A DNA stretch of 64,000 bases from positions 58,762 through 122,761 of the forward strand of contig JAGWKM010000001.1 in NCBI GenBank assembly GCA_028865305.1, read 5' to 3'. Below are positions 38,597-48,099 of the stretch, piece by piece. Source of the DNA: Patescibacteria group bacterium (GTDB taxonomy: Bacteria > Patescibacteriota > Minisyncoccia > UBA6257 > 2-01-FULL-56-20). A program made the position numbers and the translations under genes. The notes under the pieces were generated by a model. That model made no database searches and was not told the DNA's origin. It worked only from the letters and a program-made list of their open reading frames with translations. The stretch's first letter is position 1. The number at the start of each line of letters is the position of its first letter.

Positions 38597-38757
38597 GTTT
38601 CTATTATTTGCGCGAGGTTGCATGCATTTTCGATGTGCGACCACTAATTCACGGCCGTGAATTACGGGACTTTCGTATAAAAAAGGGGCGGCGGGCATTG
38701 TTCTTTCTGTCATCGCCGAAAGCAGGAATCCAGATTTGATTATGTTATAATGAAAAT

Positions 38758-39150
38758 ATGATAAATTTTCTCCGCGGAGAAACATCGAGAAGCACAGGAT
38801 TGTTTATCCTCCGATTTGCGTTTGGCTACCAATTTTTGTCGTACGTTTATGCGCTTATTATGAATATTCCATTAAACGAAGGATTTATGACGACTTATTT
38901 CGCCATTGGCTTGGCACTGTTTTCCATTGTTGGCATTCTCATGTTATTGGGATTGGGAACGCGTATTATTGCTTTGATTTCATTCCTATATTTTCAGGCA
39001 TTCCAGTTTTTTGGATACGGAGTGACGATTTGGAGTTTTCCACTGACGTTGCTTTTCCTTATCCCCGTTTTCCTCGGTTCAGGGAAATATTCCTTGGATT
39101 ATTTGATAGTTCGCAAAAGGCAGGCAAAGATACCGGCGGCGGCAATTTGA
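38758..39150 (+). CDS. DoxX-like small membrane protein
   Basis: Four TM helices; TATAAT 6 nt before the ATG. Confidence 0.55.
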   Translation: MINFLRGETSRSTGLFILRFAFGYQFLSYVYALIMNIPLNEGFMTTYFAIGLALFSIVGILMLLGLGTRIIALISFLYFQAFQFFGYGVTIWSFPLTLLFLIPVFLGSGKYSLDYLIVRKRQAKIPAAAI

Positions 39151-39243
39151 AAATTTGAAAAAATTGTTTGATTTTCATTTGCGCGAAGCTATATGCATTT
39201 GGATACGCAAAACGCCGTTTGGAATGCGGCGTTTTGCTGCCCG

Positions 39244-39318
39244 TGGATCCGGCGGGAGTTGCACCCGCTTTCTCTGTTTACCAAAGACAGGATCTTACTC
39301 CGTATAAACGACGGACCC
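39244..39318 (-). tRNA. atypical tRNA-like gene, apparent UGG anticodon (Pro?), isotype uncertain
   Basis: GGGTCCG/CGGATCC acceptor; D-loop with GG; CTGT[CTTTGGTAA]ACAG anticodon arm with C31-A39 mismatch; GCGGG-TGCAACT-CCCGC T-arm. Confidence 0.6.
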
Positions 39319-39569
39319 GAATACCACGAACGAGGTCATTTTAAGGTTTCGAATATGAACAAAAAATAACAAATTTCTGAACAAAATTTAATGAAATTTG
39401 AAAAAAATGTAAGAAAATAAACACAAATGGCCATTTTATGGCCATTTGTGCGGTAAACAGAGATTTGTGGTCCGCGTTTATGCAGACCCCTGCCTTGATT
39501 GTCATAATAGTCCTCCTCAGGGGTTTGTCAATTTTGACCAATTTCCTCCATAAGTCGTATAATAATGGC

Positions 39570-40124
39570 ATGATCATCGGTTATATCATTTTGGCGGTGG
39601 TCGTGGTTCTGATCCTTTGGCTCATTGCGGCCTTTAATGGGCTCGTAACTTTGCGCACCCGCGCGCAGGAGGCCTATTCGGATATCGACGTGCAGCTCAA
39701 GCGGCGCTATGACCTGATCCCGAATTTAGTGGAAACGGTGAAGGGCTACGCGGCGCATGAAAAAACCGTGTTTGAGGACGTGACGAAAGCCCGCGCAGCG
39801 GCTATGCAGGCGACTGGTGCGGCAAAGGCGGCCGCGGAGAACCAGCTTTCGCAAACCTTGAAATCGCTTTTCGCCGTGGCGGAAAATTATCCGCAGTTGA
39901 AGGCGAACGAGAATTTCCTTTCGCTCCAGGGTGAACTTACGGACACTGAAGACAAGATCCAGGCTGCGCGCCGATTTTACAACGGCATGGTGCGCGACCT
40001 CAATACGCGGATCCAGCATTTCCCGACGAATATTATTGCGAATTCGTTCGGGTTTACGAAAATGGATTTCTTTGGCGGCGATTTGACGGATACAGAGCGG
40101 CAGCCGGTGCAGGTAAAGTTTTAA
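39570..40124 (+). CDS. lemA: LemA family protein
   Basis: AFNGLVTLRTRAQEAYSDIDVQLKRRYDLIPNLVETVKGYAAHE; TATAAT 6 nt before the ATG. Confidence 0.92.
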   Translation: MIIGYIILAVVVVLILWLIAAFNGLVTLRTRAQEAYSDIDVQLKRRYDLIPNLVETVKGYAAHEKTVFEDVTKARAAAMQATGAAKAAAENQLSQTLKSLFAVAENYPQLKANENFLSLQGELTDTEDKIQAARRFYNGMVRDLNTRIQHFPTNIIANSFGFTKMDFFGGDLTDTERQPVQVKF

Positions 40125-40195
40125 TTAGGAACAGGGGATAAGAAACAAGGAGCAGGGAAGGATTCTCCTTGTTTCCTGCTTCTCATCGCAAATTC

Positions 40196-41098
40196 ATGGC
40201 TAATCTTTATCAATATCAATCCTCAAACGTCCGCCGGACTTGGGTGCTCTTCATTGTATTTTTCGCCGTTATCCTGCTTATTGGTTACGTTTTTGCGCAG
40301 GCGTACGGTGATCCCAGCTTTATTATTTTTGCGGGGATTTTCAGCATTGTCTATTCGCTGATCAGTTATTTCGCCTCGGCGAAGATCGCGCTTTCGCTTG
40401 CGCGGGCCCGCGAGATCCAAAAGCAGGATAATCCGGCGCTTTGGAATCTGGTCGAGAACCTTTGCATTGAATCAGGCCTGCCGATGCCGAAGCTCTGTAT
40501 CACTCCCGAATTGCAGATCAACGCGTTTGCGACCGGGCGTGATCCGCGGCATGCGGCGGTTGCGGTGACGCAGGGCGCGTTACAGCGGCTCGATAAGTCC
40601 GAACTGCAGGGCGTCTTGGCGCACGAGCTTTCACATGTCCGGAACCGCGATATTTTAGTTTCGACCGTCGCGGCAATTTTGGCCGGTATCATTTCGCTGA
40701 TTGCCGACGTTTTTTTGCGGTCGCTTTTTTGGAGCGGCGGCATGGGCGGGGGCCGCGGGCGGAACAATGAAGGGGAAATTTTTTTCATTTTCGCCATCAT
40801 CCTTTCGATCCTCGCGCCAATCGGTACGATGTTGATCCAATTAGCCATCTCCCGCCGGCGCGAGGCGCTCGCCGACGCGTCGGGTGTTTTGCTTACCCGC
40901 TATCCCGAGGGCCTGATTTCGGCACTCCGGAAAATCGAGCAGGATAACGTCCCGATGGCATCAGCCAAAGATTCCACGGCGCACCTGTGGATCGATACGC
41001 CCTTCAAAGGCAAGCAGGTTTCCTGGTGGCATAAGTTGTTCATGACCCATCCGCCGATCGAGGAGAGGATAGCGGCGCTTGAAGCAATGGCGGGATAA
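40196..41098 (+). CDS. htpX: HtpX-like zinc metalloprotease
   Basis: LQGVLAHELSHVRNRDILVSTVAAILAGI; REALADASG; FMTHPPIEERIAALEAM. Confidence 0.93.
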   Translation: MANLYQYQSSNVRRTWVLFIVFFAVILLIGYVFAQAYGDPSFIIFAGIFSIVYSLISYFASAKIALSLARAREIQKQDNPALWNLVENLCIESGLPMPKLCITPELQINAFATGRDPRHAAVAVTQGALQRLDKSELQGVLAHELSHVRNRDILVSTVAAILAGIISLIADVFLRSLFWSGGMGGGRGRNNEGEIFFIFAIILSILAPIGTMLIQLAISRRREALADASGVLLTRYPEGLISALRKIEQDNVPMASAKDSTAHLWIDTPFKGKQVSWWHKLFMTHPPIEERIAALEAMAG

Positions 41099-41384
41099 GG
41101 ACGGCGGCGCAATTGCCATAAAACTGGTATCCGATGCCGGCAGAAAGGTATTGGATGTCTTTTTTTGCATGTTTCGTGGCATACTGTGTGCCGCGGCCAG
41201 TCACGCTAAATTTGCGCAGGCATTTGTTTTGCGCCGTGCTCTTGACAGGAAAACTCATATATCCTATGATGTTTTTGTATTGAGCAGCGCTGGAAACAGG
41301 TTTCCATGCCCGTTTTTGGCAACACTTGCATTAATTTTGGATATTGTGTATAATCTAAATAATCAAATAAATTCATAAAACCCC

Positions 41385-42413
41385 ATGACGATCATCAAAA
41401 TCATCAGCTCGGCATTGGCAAACCTTAATCCTCGCCAACAGGAGGTCTTGAACGCGCGGTTCGGCCTTGAAGGCGAGAATGAAGGGGAGACGCTGGCCGC
41501 GATCGGCGATCGTCTGCATGTCACCCGCGAGCGCATCCGCCAGATCGAAAACAGCGGTATGGCTCTCGCAAAAGCAAACCTGGCTAAGAACGAGGAGGCG
41601 AATGCCCTTCTTGCGAAGGTCCAAAAGTTTATCGTTGGCAAGGGCGGCATCGCCGGCAAGCCGGAAACGGTTGAATTCGCGAACGCGATCGCAAAGGGAA
41701 CCCGCGAAACCCACCTGGACTTTTTGGCTGAGGCGACCGGTGCGTTTTATTCCCGCCGCGAGGACGATGAGTTTGTGCCGTTGTATTACAGCGGTGAAAA
41801 AGAATTCAAAACTGCGAAGGCGTTCGTGGATGGCTGGGTTGGCATGCTCCATTCGAACCGCGACAACGTCTTTTCCGGCAATTACCGGACGGAACTCGCG
41901 AACTATTCGAAAATGAAGGGCATGGTTGGCCCGAACGTGGAGAATTTCCTTGGGCTTTCAAAGCAAATCGGCATGAATCCGTATGGCGACACCGGTTTGC
42001 AGGAATGGCCGGAAATCAACCCGAAGACCATCCGCGACAAAATCTATCTGGTATTGAAGAAAAAGAGCGAGCCACTCCACTTCGTGGATATTGCGGAACA
42101 TATCAATAAAGTCGGTTTCGACAGCCAGAAGGCGCTTGGTCCGACCGTGCACAATGAATTGATCAAAGACGGCCGTTTCGTGCTCGTCGGCCGGGGCATG
42201 TACGGCCTGCGCGAAGATGGCTACGAACCGGGCATCGCGCGCGAAGTCATCGCGAAAGTGCTGAAGGAAAAAGGGCCGCTCGCGCCGCGCGAAGTGGTTT
42301 CGCAGGTCACGAAGCAGCGCATGTTCAAACCGAATACGATCGTGATCAATCTCCAGAATAAGAATCTGTTTGAGCGCTTGCCGGATGGCCGGTATCGCGT
42401 GCGGGAAGCGTAG
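41385..42413 (+). CDS. sigma-70 region 4-like HTH fused to HARE-HTH (RNAP delta-like) domains
   Basis: LNPRQQEVLNARFGLEGENEGETLAAIGDRLHVTRERIRQIEN; EPLHFVDIAEHINKVGFDSQKALGPTVHNELIKDGRFVLVGRGMYGL. Confidence 0.85.
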   Translation: MTIIKIISSALANLNPRQQEVLNARFGLEGENEGETLAAIGDRLHVTRERIRQIENSGMALAKANLAKNEEANALLAKVQKFIVGKGGIAGKPETVEFANAIAKGTRETHLDFLAEATGAFYSRREDDEFVPLYYSGEKEFKTAKAFVDGWVGMLHSNRDNVFSGNYRTELANYSKMKGMVGPNVENFLGLSKQIGMNPYGDTGLQEWPEINPKTIRDKIYLVLKKKSEPLHFVDIAEHINKVGFDSQKALGPTVHNELIKDGRFVLVGRGMYGLREDGYEPGIAREVIAKVLKEKGPLAPREVVSQVTKQRMFKPNTIVINLQNKNLFERLPDGRYRVREA

Positions 42414-42541
42414 GGGTGGGCAAGTGCCCAATGACAAATGTCTGATGGTAAACGAATGTAAGGAATGTCCCAGTGCCAAACGTTGGACACTCCTCCCATT
42501 GGACATTCGTTAGGCATTAGCCGTTTGTCATTTGTCATTTT

Positions 42542-43825
42542 ATGGATTTCGTATCTTCCCAACTTCAAATTTTTCTCCAATCCGTCGGCGCGGCCTGGAA
42601 CGCTGTCTGGTGGATTGTCGTCCCGGCGATTGCCCTGGTCGTTTTTTTGGATTTTTGGCTTATCTATGTCCGGTCGAAATTCTTGAAGGCGGTCACCTGG
42701 CAGCTTCTTGAGATCAAGATCCCGAAAAATGTCCTGAAGACCCCGAAGGCGATGGAGCAGATCTTTGCGGCCGCGCATACGCCGTATTCTTTTGGTATTA
42801 AAAAGTTCAACAAGTGGTTCAAGGGGCAGGTCGAGCTTTGGATGTCGTTTGAAATCATGGGCCGCGCGGGCGAGAGCCATTTTTACTTGCGCCTGCCGTC
42901 GCAATTCCGCAACATGATGGAGGCGGCGATTTATTCGCAATATCCGGAAGTGGAGATCACAGAAGCGGAGGATTATGTCGCCGAGATGCCGCAGACGTTG
43001 CCGAACAAGGACATCCAGATTTTCGGTTACGACCAGATTTTGGGCAAAGAAAATTATTATCCGATCCTGACCTATCCGGCATTCGAGGCAAACGTGGAGG
43101 AGCAGCGTTTGGATTCGATTGCGCTTTTAATGGAAGGCATGGCGAAACTGAAAGATGAGGAGCAGATGTGGATGCAGATTCTGGTCACGCCGACTGGCAC
43201 CGACTGGGGCAAGGAAGGCGAGAAGGCGGTGAACAAGATTTTGGGCATCGAGGAAAAGAAAACCACCGGCGGCGGCCTCAATTTCAGCCTGGGCGTGACG
43301 CTCGGGGAAGCGCTTACGGCACCCTTTCAGCATCCGAGCATGGAGCCGGCCAAGCCGCAGAAATCCGAAAGCCAGAACCTCAACCTGAAGGCGCTCGCGG
43401 CGACGCCGATCATGAAAGAAGTGACCGAGGGAATCCAGCGGAAAATTTCCAAATTGGCATTCGAAACCACGGTCCGTTTTTTGTACCTTGACCGGCGGGA
43501 ATCATTTAAAGGTGATAACATTAACTCGGTAACCGGTTTCTTCCGGCAGTTCTATACGCAGCACATGAATTTTTTCCGCGTGAACCTGCCGACACTGCCG
43601 ATTGCGAAAGGTTTTTTCAAGAAAACTAAAATCGAACTCAAGCGGCACGCGCTCTATACGGCCTATCGCATCATGCGGCGGTTGCCGAAGCAATCCATTT
43701 TGAATATCGAAGAACTCGCGACGATCTACCACTTCCCGATTGCGGCGGTGACGACGACCGAGCTTGAAAAAATCGCGTCGAGGAAGGGAAGCCCGCCGGC
43801 GAGCGTGCCGACGATCGAGGACTGA
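42542..43825 (+). CDS. membrane protein upstream of the TraG/VirB4-like ATPase
   Basis: N-terminal TM VWWIVVPAIALVVFLDFWLIYVRSKFLKA; operon with the ATPase gene. Confidence 0.7.
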   Translation: MDFVSSQLQIFLQSVGAAWNAVWWIVVPAIALVVFLDFWLIYVRSKFLKAVTWQLLEIKIPKNVLKTPKAMEQIFAAAHTPYSFGIKKFNKWFKGQVELWMSFEIMGRAGESHFYLRLPSQFRNMMEAAIYSQYPEVEITEAEDYVAEMPQTLPNKDIQIFGYDQILGKENYYPILTYPAFEANVEEQRLDSIALLMEGMAKLKDEEQMWMQILVTPTGTDWGKEGEKAVNKILGIEEKKTTGGGLNFSLGVTLGEALTAPFQHPSMEPAKPQKSESQNLNLKALAATPIMKEVTEGIQRKISKLAFETTVRFLYLDRRESFKGDNINSVTGFFRQFYTQHMNFFRVNLPTLPIAKGFFKKTKIELKRHALYTAYRIMRRLPKQSILNIEELATIYHFPIAAVTTTELEKIASRKGSPPASVPTIED

Positions 43826-43905
43826 TTTTAGAGAACGGAGAATGGAAGCCGGAGAGTGGAACGATTCCAGCTTCGGGCTTCAATTCTCCTCGTTCCATTG
43901 CGTCT

Positions 43906-45675
43906 ATGTCTAACGAACTCACCAACAACGACATAACCCCCATCGGCGTCTATAACTTCCGCAACCAGCGGAAGAAATTCGGCATCAAAGTCGATGATCG
44001 GCGCCGGCACGTATACGTGATCGGAAAGACCGGCGTCGGCAAGACGACATTGCTTGAAAATATGGTGATCTCCGATATCCAGTCGGGAAAAGGGGTCGCT
44101 GTCATCGATCCGCATGGCGAGTTTGCCGAAAAAATGCTCGATTTCGTCCCCGAAGAGCGGCTGGAGGACGTTATCTATTTTGATCCGGCCGACATGGAGA
44201 ATCCGATTGCATTCAATCCCATGGAACAGGTTGGCGTCGAGGCCCGGCATCTTTTGGCATCGAGCCTCATGGGCGTCTTTAAGAAGATTTGGGCGGATGC
44301 GTGGTCGGCGCGCATGCAGTACATTTTGAACAATACGCTGCTTGCGCTCCTCGAATATCCGGGTGCGACGCTTTTGGGCATCATGCAGATGTTTTCGAAC
44401 AAGGCCTACCGAAAAAAGATCGTGGACAATCTCCAGGACGTAGTGGTCAGGTCGTTTTGGCAGGATGAATTCGCGGCTTATAGCCAAAAATTCGAAACTG
44501 AAGCGCTCGCGGCCATCCAGAACAAAGTCGGTCAGTTCGTTTCAAACCCGCTGGTCCGCAATATTTTAGGTCAGCCGCGTTCAACTTTGAATATGCGCGA
44601 GATCATGGACAAGGGCAAGATTTTTATTGCCAACCTTTCGAAGGGCAAGGTGGGGGAGGATAATTCCGCGCTGCTCGGCGCCATGATCATCACGCGGTTG
44701 CAGCTTGCGGCCATGTCGCGCGTAGATATTCCGGAGGACCAGCGGCGCGATTTCTTCCTATATGTCGATGAGTTCCAGAATTTTGCGACGGATTCGTTCG
44801 CGAATATCCTGTCCGAAGCCCGCAAATACCGTTTGAGCCTGATCCTGGCGCACCAATATATCGGCCAGCTGGTTGCGGCCGACAATAATACGAAGGTACG
44901 CGATGCGGTCTTCGGCAACGTTGGCACGATTGTTTCGTTCCGCGTCGGCGCGGCGGATGCGGAATTTTTGGAAAAGGAATTCATGCCGGAATTCCTGCAA
45001 AACGATCTCGTGAATCTCGCGAAGGCGAATATTTATATCAAGCTTATGATCGATGGCGTAGCGTCGCGGCCGTTTTCGGCGGAAACTTTGCCGCCGCAAA
45101 AGCTGCCGCTTGTAACCTATCGCGATGTCATCGTCAAAAATTCGCGTGACCGCTACGGGACTCCGAAGGCCATCGTAGAGGAGCGGATCAATGCCGAGAT
45201 TCATTCGGAGGGCGCGGTGGATGGCGTAGAGGAGAAAATGGGCCGGCGCGGCGAGCGGCCGTTGGCTGAGGTGTTGGGGGGAGGAGCAGGGAACAGGGGA
45301 CAAGGGACGGGGAACCGGCCTGCCGGCCGAAGCTTTAACGAAGGCCGGGGTCCGCGGACCATGGCGGGCTTCAGCCCGAGGAATGAGCGGCGCGACCTGA
45401 ATTTCGGCACGACAAATTCCGGGCAGGATGTGCGGCGCCAGGCCGAGGCCGGGGATATGATGCAAAAGCCGGATGTCATGAAAGAGTTCGCGCCGAGCCC
45501 GCGTGCTCCGGAAGCCGATAAGCCCAAACCGCTTACGCCGCTTGAAGCCGCCGCCGGCGTGCAGAACCCGCCGCAGCCGAAGAAATTTCCCAAGGCAAAT
45601 GTAGATATCGAAGCGCTCCGGAAGGCCATCCATGATTCGCTGAAGAAAAAAGGAGATGACGATAATGGAAATTAG
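43906..45675 (+). CDS. TraG/VirB4/HerA-like DNA-translocase-type ATPase
   Basis: VIGKTGVGKTTLLENMVISDIQSGKGVAVIDPHGEFAEKML; FLYVDEFQNFATDSFANILSEARKYRLSLILAHQYIGQL. Confidence 0.88.
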   Translation: MSNELTNNDITPIGVYNFRNQRKKFGIKVDDRRRHVYVIGKTGVGKTTLLENMVISDIQSGKGVAVIDPHGEFAEKMLDFVPEERLEDVIYFDPADMENPIAFNPMEQVGVEARHLLASSLMGVFKKIWADAWSARMQYILNNTLLALLEYPGATLLGIMQMFSNKAYRKKIVDNLQDVVVRSFWQDEFAAYSQKFETEALAAIQNKVGQFVSNPLVRNILGQPRSTLNMREIMDKGKIFIANLSKGKVGEDNSALLGAMIITRLQLAAMSRVDIPEDQRRDFFLYVDEFQNFATDSFANILSEARKYRLSLILAHQYIGQLVAADNNTKVRDAVFGNVGTIVSFRVGAADAEFLEKEFMPEFLQNDLVNLAKANIYIKLMIDGVASRPFSAETLPPQKLPLVTYRDVIVKNSRDRYGTPKAIVEERINAEIHSEGAVDGVEEKMGRRGERPLAEVLGGGAGNRGQGTGNRPAGRSFNEGRGPRTMAGFSPRNERRDLNFGTTNSGQDVRRQAEAGDMMQKPDVMKEFAPSPRAPEADKPKPLTPLEAAAGVQNPPQPKKFPKANVDIEALRKAIHDSLKKKGDDDNGN

Positions 45676-45681
45676 CTCTTG

Positions 45682-46335
45682 ATGCGATTCCATCTCATAA
45701 CGATTTTCCCCGAAATATTCGATTCTTATTTGAATGAGTCGCTTTTTAAGCGTGCCCAAAAAGAAAAGATTATTTCCGCAAAAATATATAACCTCCGCGA
45801 TTTTACGGCGGACAAACACCGCAAAGTGGACGACCGGCCGTTCGGCGGCGGGCCGGGGATGGTGATGCAAATCGAACCGATATACAAGGCAGTTCGATTT
45901 GCGGAAACGAGGAATAAGAAACAGGGGTCAAAAAAGCGGAAAATCCGGACAATCCTTTTTTCGACGCGCGGAAAAAAACTGGATGCGAGAACGGCAAAGC
46001 GGTTTTCGAAATACGACGATCTGATCCTGATCTGCGGCCGGTATGAAGGCGTGGATGAGCGCGTGGCGAAGTACGTCGCCGACGAGGAAATTTCGATCGG
46101 CGACTATATTCTCTCCGGCGGCGAACTGCCGGCGCTCGTGCTGATGGAGGCCGTCAGCCGGTTTATCCCCGGTTTTCTTGGCAAACAGGAATCGCTTGAA
46201 GAGATTAACGGCTCTTTCCCAACCTATTCCCGCCCCGAAATTTTCAATCCCAAGAAGGGCAAAAAATGGGTCGTACCTAAGGTTTTGCTCTCCGGCGACC
46301 ATAAAAAAATCCGGCAATGGCGGGCTGGGCATTAG
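45682..46335 (+). CDS. trmD: tRNA (guanine-N1)-methyltransferase
   Basis: MRFHLITIFPEIFDSYLNESLFKRAQ...CGRYEGVDERVAKYVADEEISIGDYILSGGELPALVLMEAVSRFIPG. Confidence 0.95.
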   Translation: MRFHLITIFPEIFDSYLNESLFKRAQKEKIISAKIYNLRDFTADKHRKVDDRPFGGGPGMVMQIEPIYKAVRFAETRNKKQGSKKRKIRTILFSTRGKKLDARTAKRFSKYDDLILICGRYEGVDERVAKYVADEEISIGDYILSGGELPALVLMEAVSRFIPGFLGKQESLEEINGSFPTYSRPEIFNPKKGKKWVVPKVLLSGDHKKIRQWRAGH

Positions 46336-46507
46336 AACCCATCTCGAAAGTAGATTGATAATGCGGAGCTGCGGGCTTGGCGGTCTTTTTCGGCTGCGGC
46401 CCACAATTTCCTTCGCGGCATAGCACCGCTATTCCTTGCCGGAAGATCGCGTACCTCGCTCGAAAAATCCTCACCAATTCCGCTGGCCTGCTTTTGAGAT
46501 GGGTTCT
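46334..46507. mobile_element. MITE-like element with 17-bp terminal inverted repeats
   Basis: AGAACCCATCTCGAAAG ... CTTTTGAGATGGGTTCT, 174 bp, no ORF. Confidence 0.55.
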
Positions 46508-46613
46508 CGTCCGATCGATTGAGTTTTGTAAAAATGGCCGCTTAAAGTCCGATCGGATATTAAGCTGCCGTTTTTTAATATTGTTTTAATAACAGGCTTT
46601 TATACTGGGAGCT

Positions 46614-48053
46614 ATGGCTATCGGTGACATTGCTTTCGGGCTCGCGGCTGGTTTTTTGAATGGCATTTTGTCGGCGGCTTTAGGATGGAATTTGGCCTTA
46701 GACGTCGGCATTTTGTCGGTCGGCTGTCTTGCGGCGCTTATCATAAGCCGGAGGCTTCGATTCTCGCAATTTTTCCTGGTTTTCCTGGTTTCTGTCCCGA
46801 TGGGAGCTTTTTATTATCATGCATACCTGCATTGGAAAGCTGCGGCAGACCGGTTTCCGGATCCCTCTGCGGTTTTTACGGCCGTCATTTCAGACGAACC
46901 GAAGATAAGTGGCAACTCCGTTTATTTTTCGGCAAACTTACGGCCGCCGTTTTCGGGAATGTTGGCCGTTTTCGCTTCTGCTTCGGACACTTTTCATTAC
47001 GGCGATTTGATTGAAGCGAAAGGCCCGATCCAGCCGGGGCGAATGCCAGGCGGCCGTCCTGCTGTTTTTTCGAAGGCGGTAGTCGTGTTTGGCGCGCATC
47101 AGGGATTTTGGCTGCGTGAAAAAATGATCGCTTTCAAGGAAGCGATTGAAGCCGAATTCCGGGAATTCCTTTCGGTGGATGCGGCGGCGCTGTTGGGCGG
47201 GATGACTTTCGGCGGTACGAGCGGCATGAGCAAAGGTTTCAAAGACGAAATGGCGGCATCGGGCACGTCATATGTGGCTTCGATGTACGGCGCGAAAATT
47301 TTTTACTTGGCATGGGCAATTGAACAGTCCTTGAAGCGTCGTCTTATGCGCCGGACGCGGTTTTTCGTGGCGGCAGCCGCCGTTATCCTTTTTGTCGCCA
47401 TGGCTGGTGCGTCATTGGTCGTGGTCCGCGCGGCTCTCATTGCGTTTTTGGGATTGCTGGCGAAAGAAATCGGCCGCCGGCTTTCGAAACGGAATGCCCT
47501 TGCGGTGATCGGGGCCGGCATGGCGATTTTTGATCCGACCATCATCATCCAGCCGGTTTTCACGCTTTCGTTTTTGAGTGTTGCGGGAATTTTGTATTTG
47601 GATCAGCCGCTCCGGATATTTTTGGGATGGAGAGGAAAAGGCGGCGGATTTCTGAAATGGCGCGAGAGCGTGATCATTGCGGCGGCGGTTTTGCTCGCGA
47701 TCATACCAGTGCTCGTTGCCGGCTCCGGGCAGGAGTTCTCACTGGCTATTTTCCCTTCGAATGCGCTTATCGGCATTTCCCTGCCATTCGCGATCGGCTT
47801 CGGATATTCGCTTGCATTCGCCGGATTCGTTTTGCGTTATCTCGGCGCCGCGGTCGCCGCGGTCGGTTCGGTGATTTTGTGGTACGATTTCGCCATCATA
47901 AAAATTTTTGCCGCATTCACCTTACCGCTGCCGATCGGTTTCAATTCAATAATTCCATTCGTAATTTATTACGCCGCTCTCGCTGGGTTTGCCTATTTTT
48001 ATCGCGAGCGAGTCCTTTCCGCTCGACTTCCCGATTATAAAAAAGCGCCATAG
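46614..48053 (+). CDS. comEC: ComEC/Rec2-type competence protein
   Basis: LLGGMTFGGTSGMSKGFKDEMAASGTSYVASMYGAKI; multi-TM; no MBL domain at the C-terminus. Confidence 0.8.
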   Translation: MAIGDIAFGLAAGFLNGILSAALGWNLALDVGILSVGCLAALIISRRLRFSQFFLVFLVSVPMGAFYYHAYLHWKAAADRFPDPSAVFTAVISDEPKISGNSVYFSANLRPPFSGMLAVFASASDTFHYGDLIEAKGPIQPGRMPGGRPAVFSKAVVVFGAHQGFWLREKMIAFKEAIEAEFREFLSVDAAALLGGMTFGGTSGMSKGFKDEMAASGTSYVASMYGAKIFYLAWAIEQSLKRRLMRRTRFFVAAAAVILFVAMAGASLVVVRAALIAFLGLLAKEIGRRLSKRNALAVIGAGMAIFDPTIIIQPVFTLSFLSVAGILYLDQPLRIFLGWRGKGGGFLKWRESVIIAAAVLLAIIPVLVAGSGQEFSLAIFPSNALIGISLPFAIGFGYSLAFAGFVLRYLGAAVAAVGSVILWYDFAIIKIFAAFTLPLPIGFNSIIPFVIYYAALAGFAYFYRERVLSARLPDYKKAP

Positions 48054-48099
48054 GGACGGCGCATTCGAAAACTACTTGCCATCAACAGGATTGCAAAGT

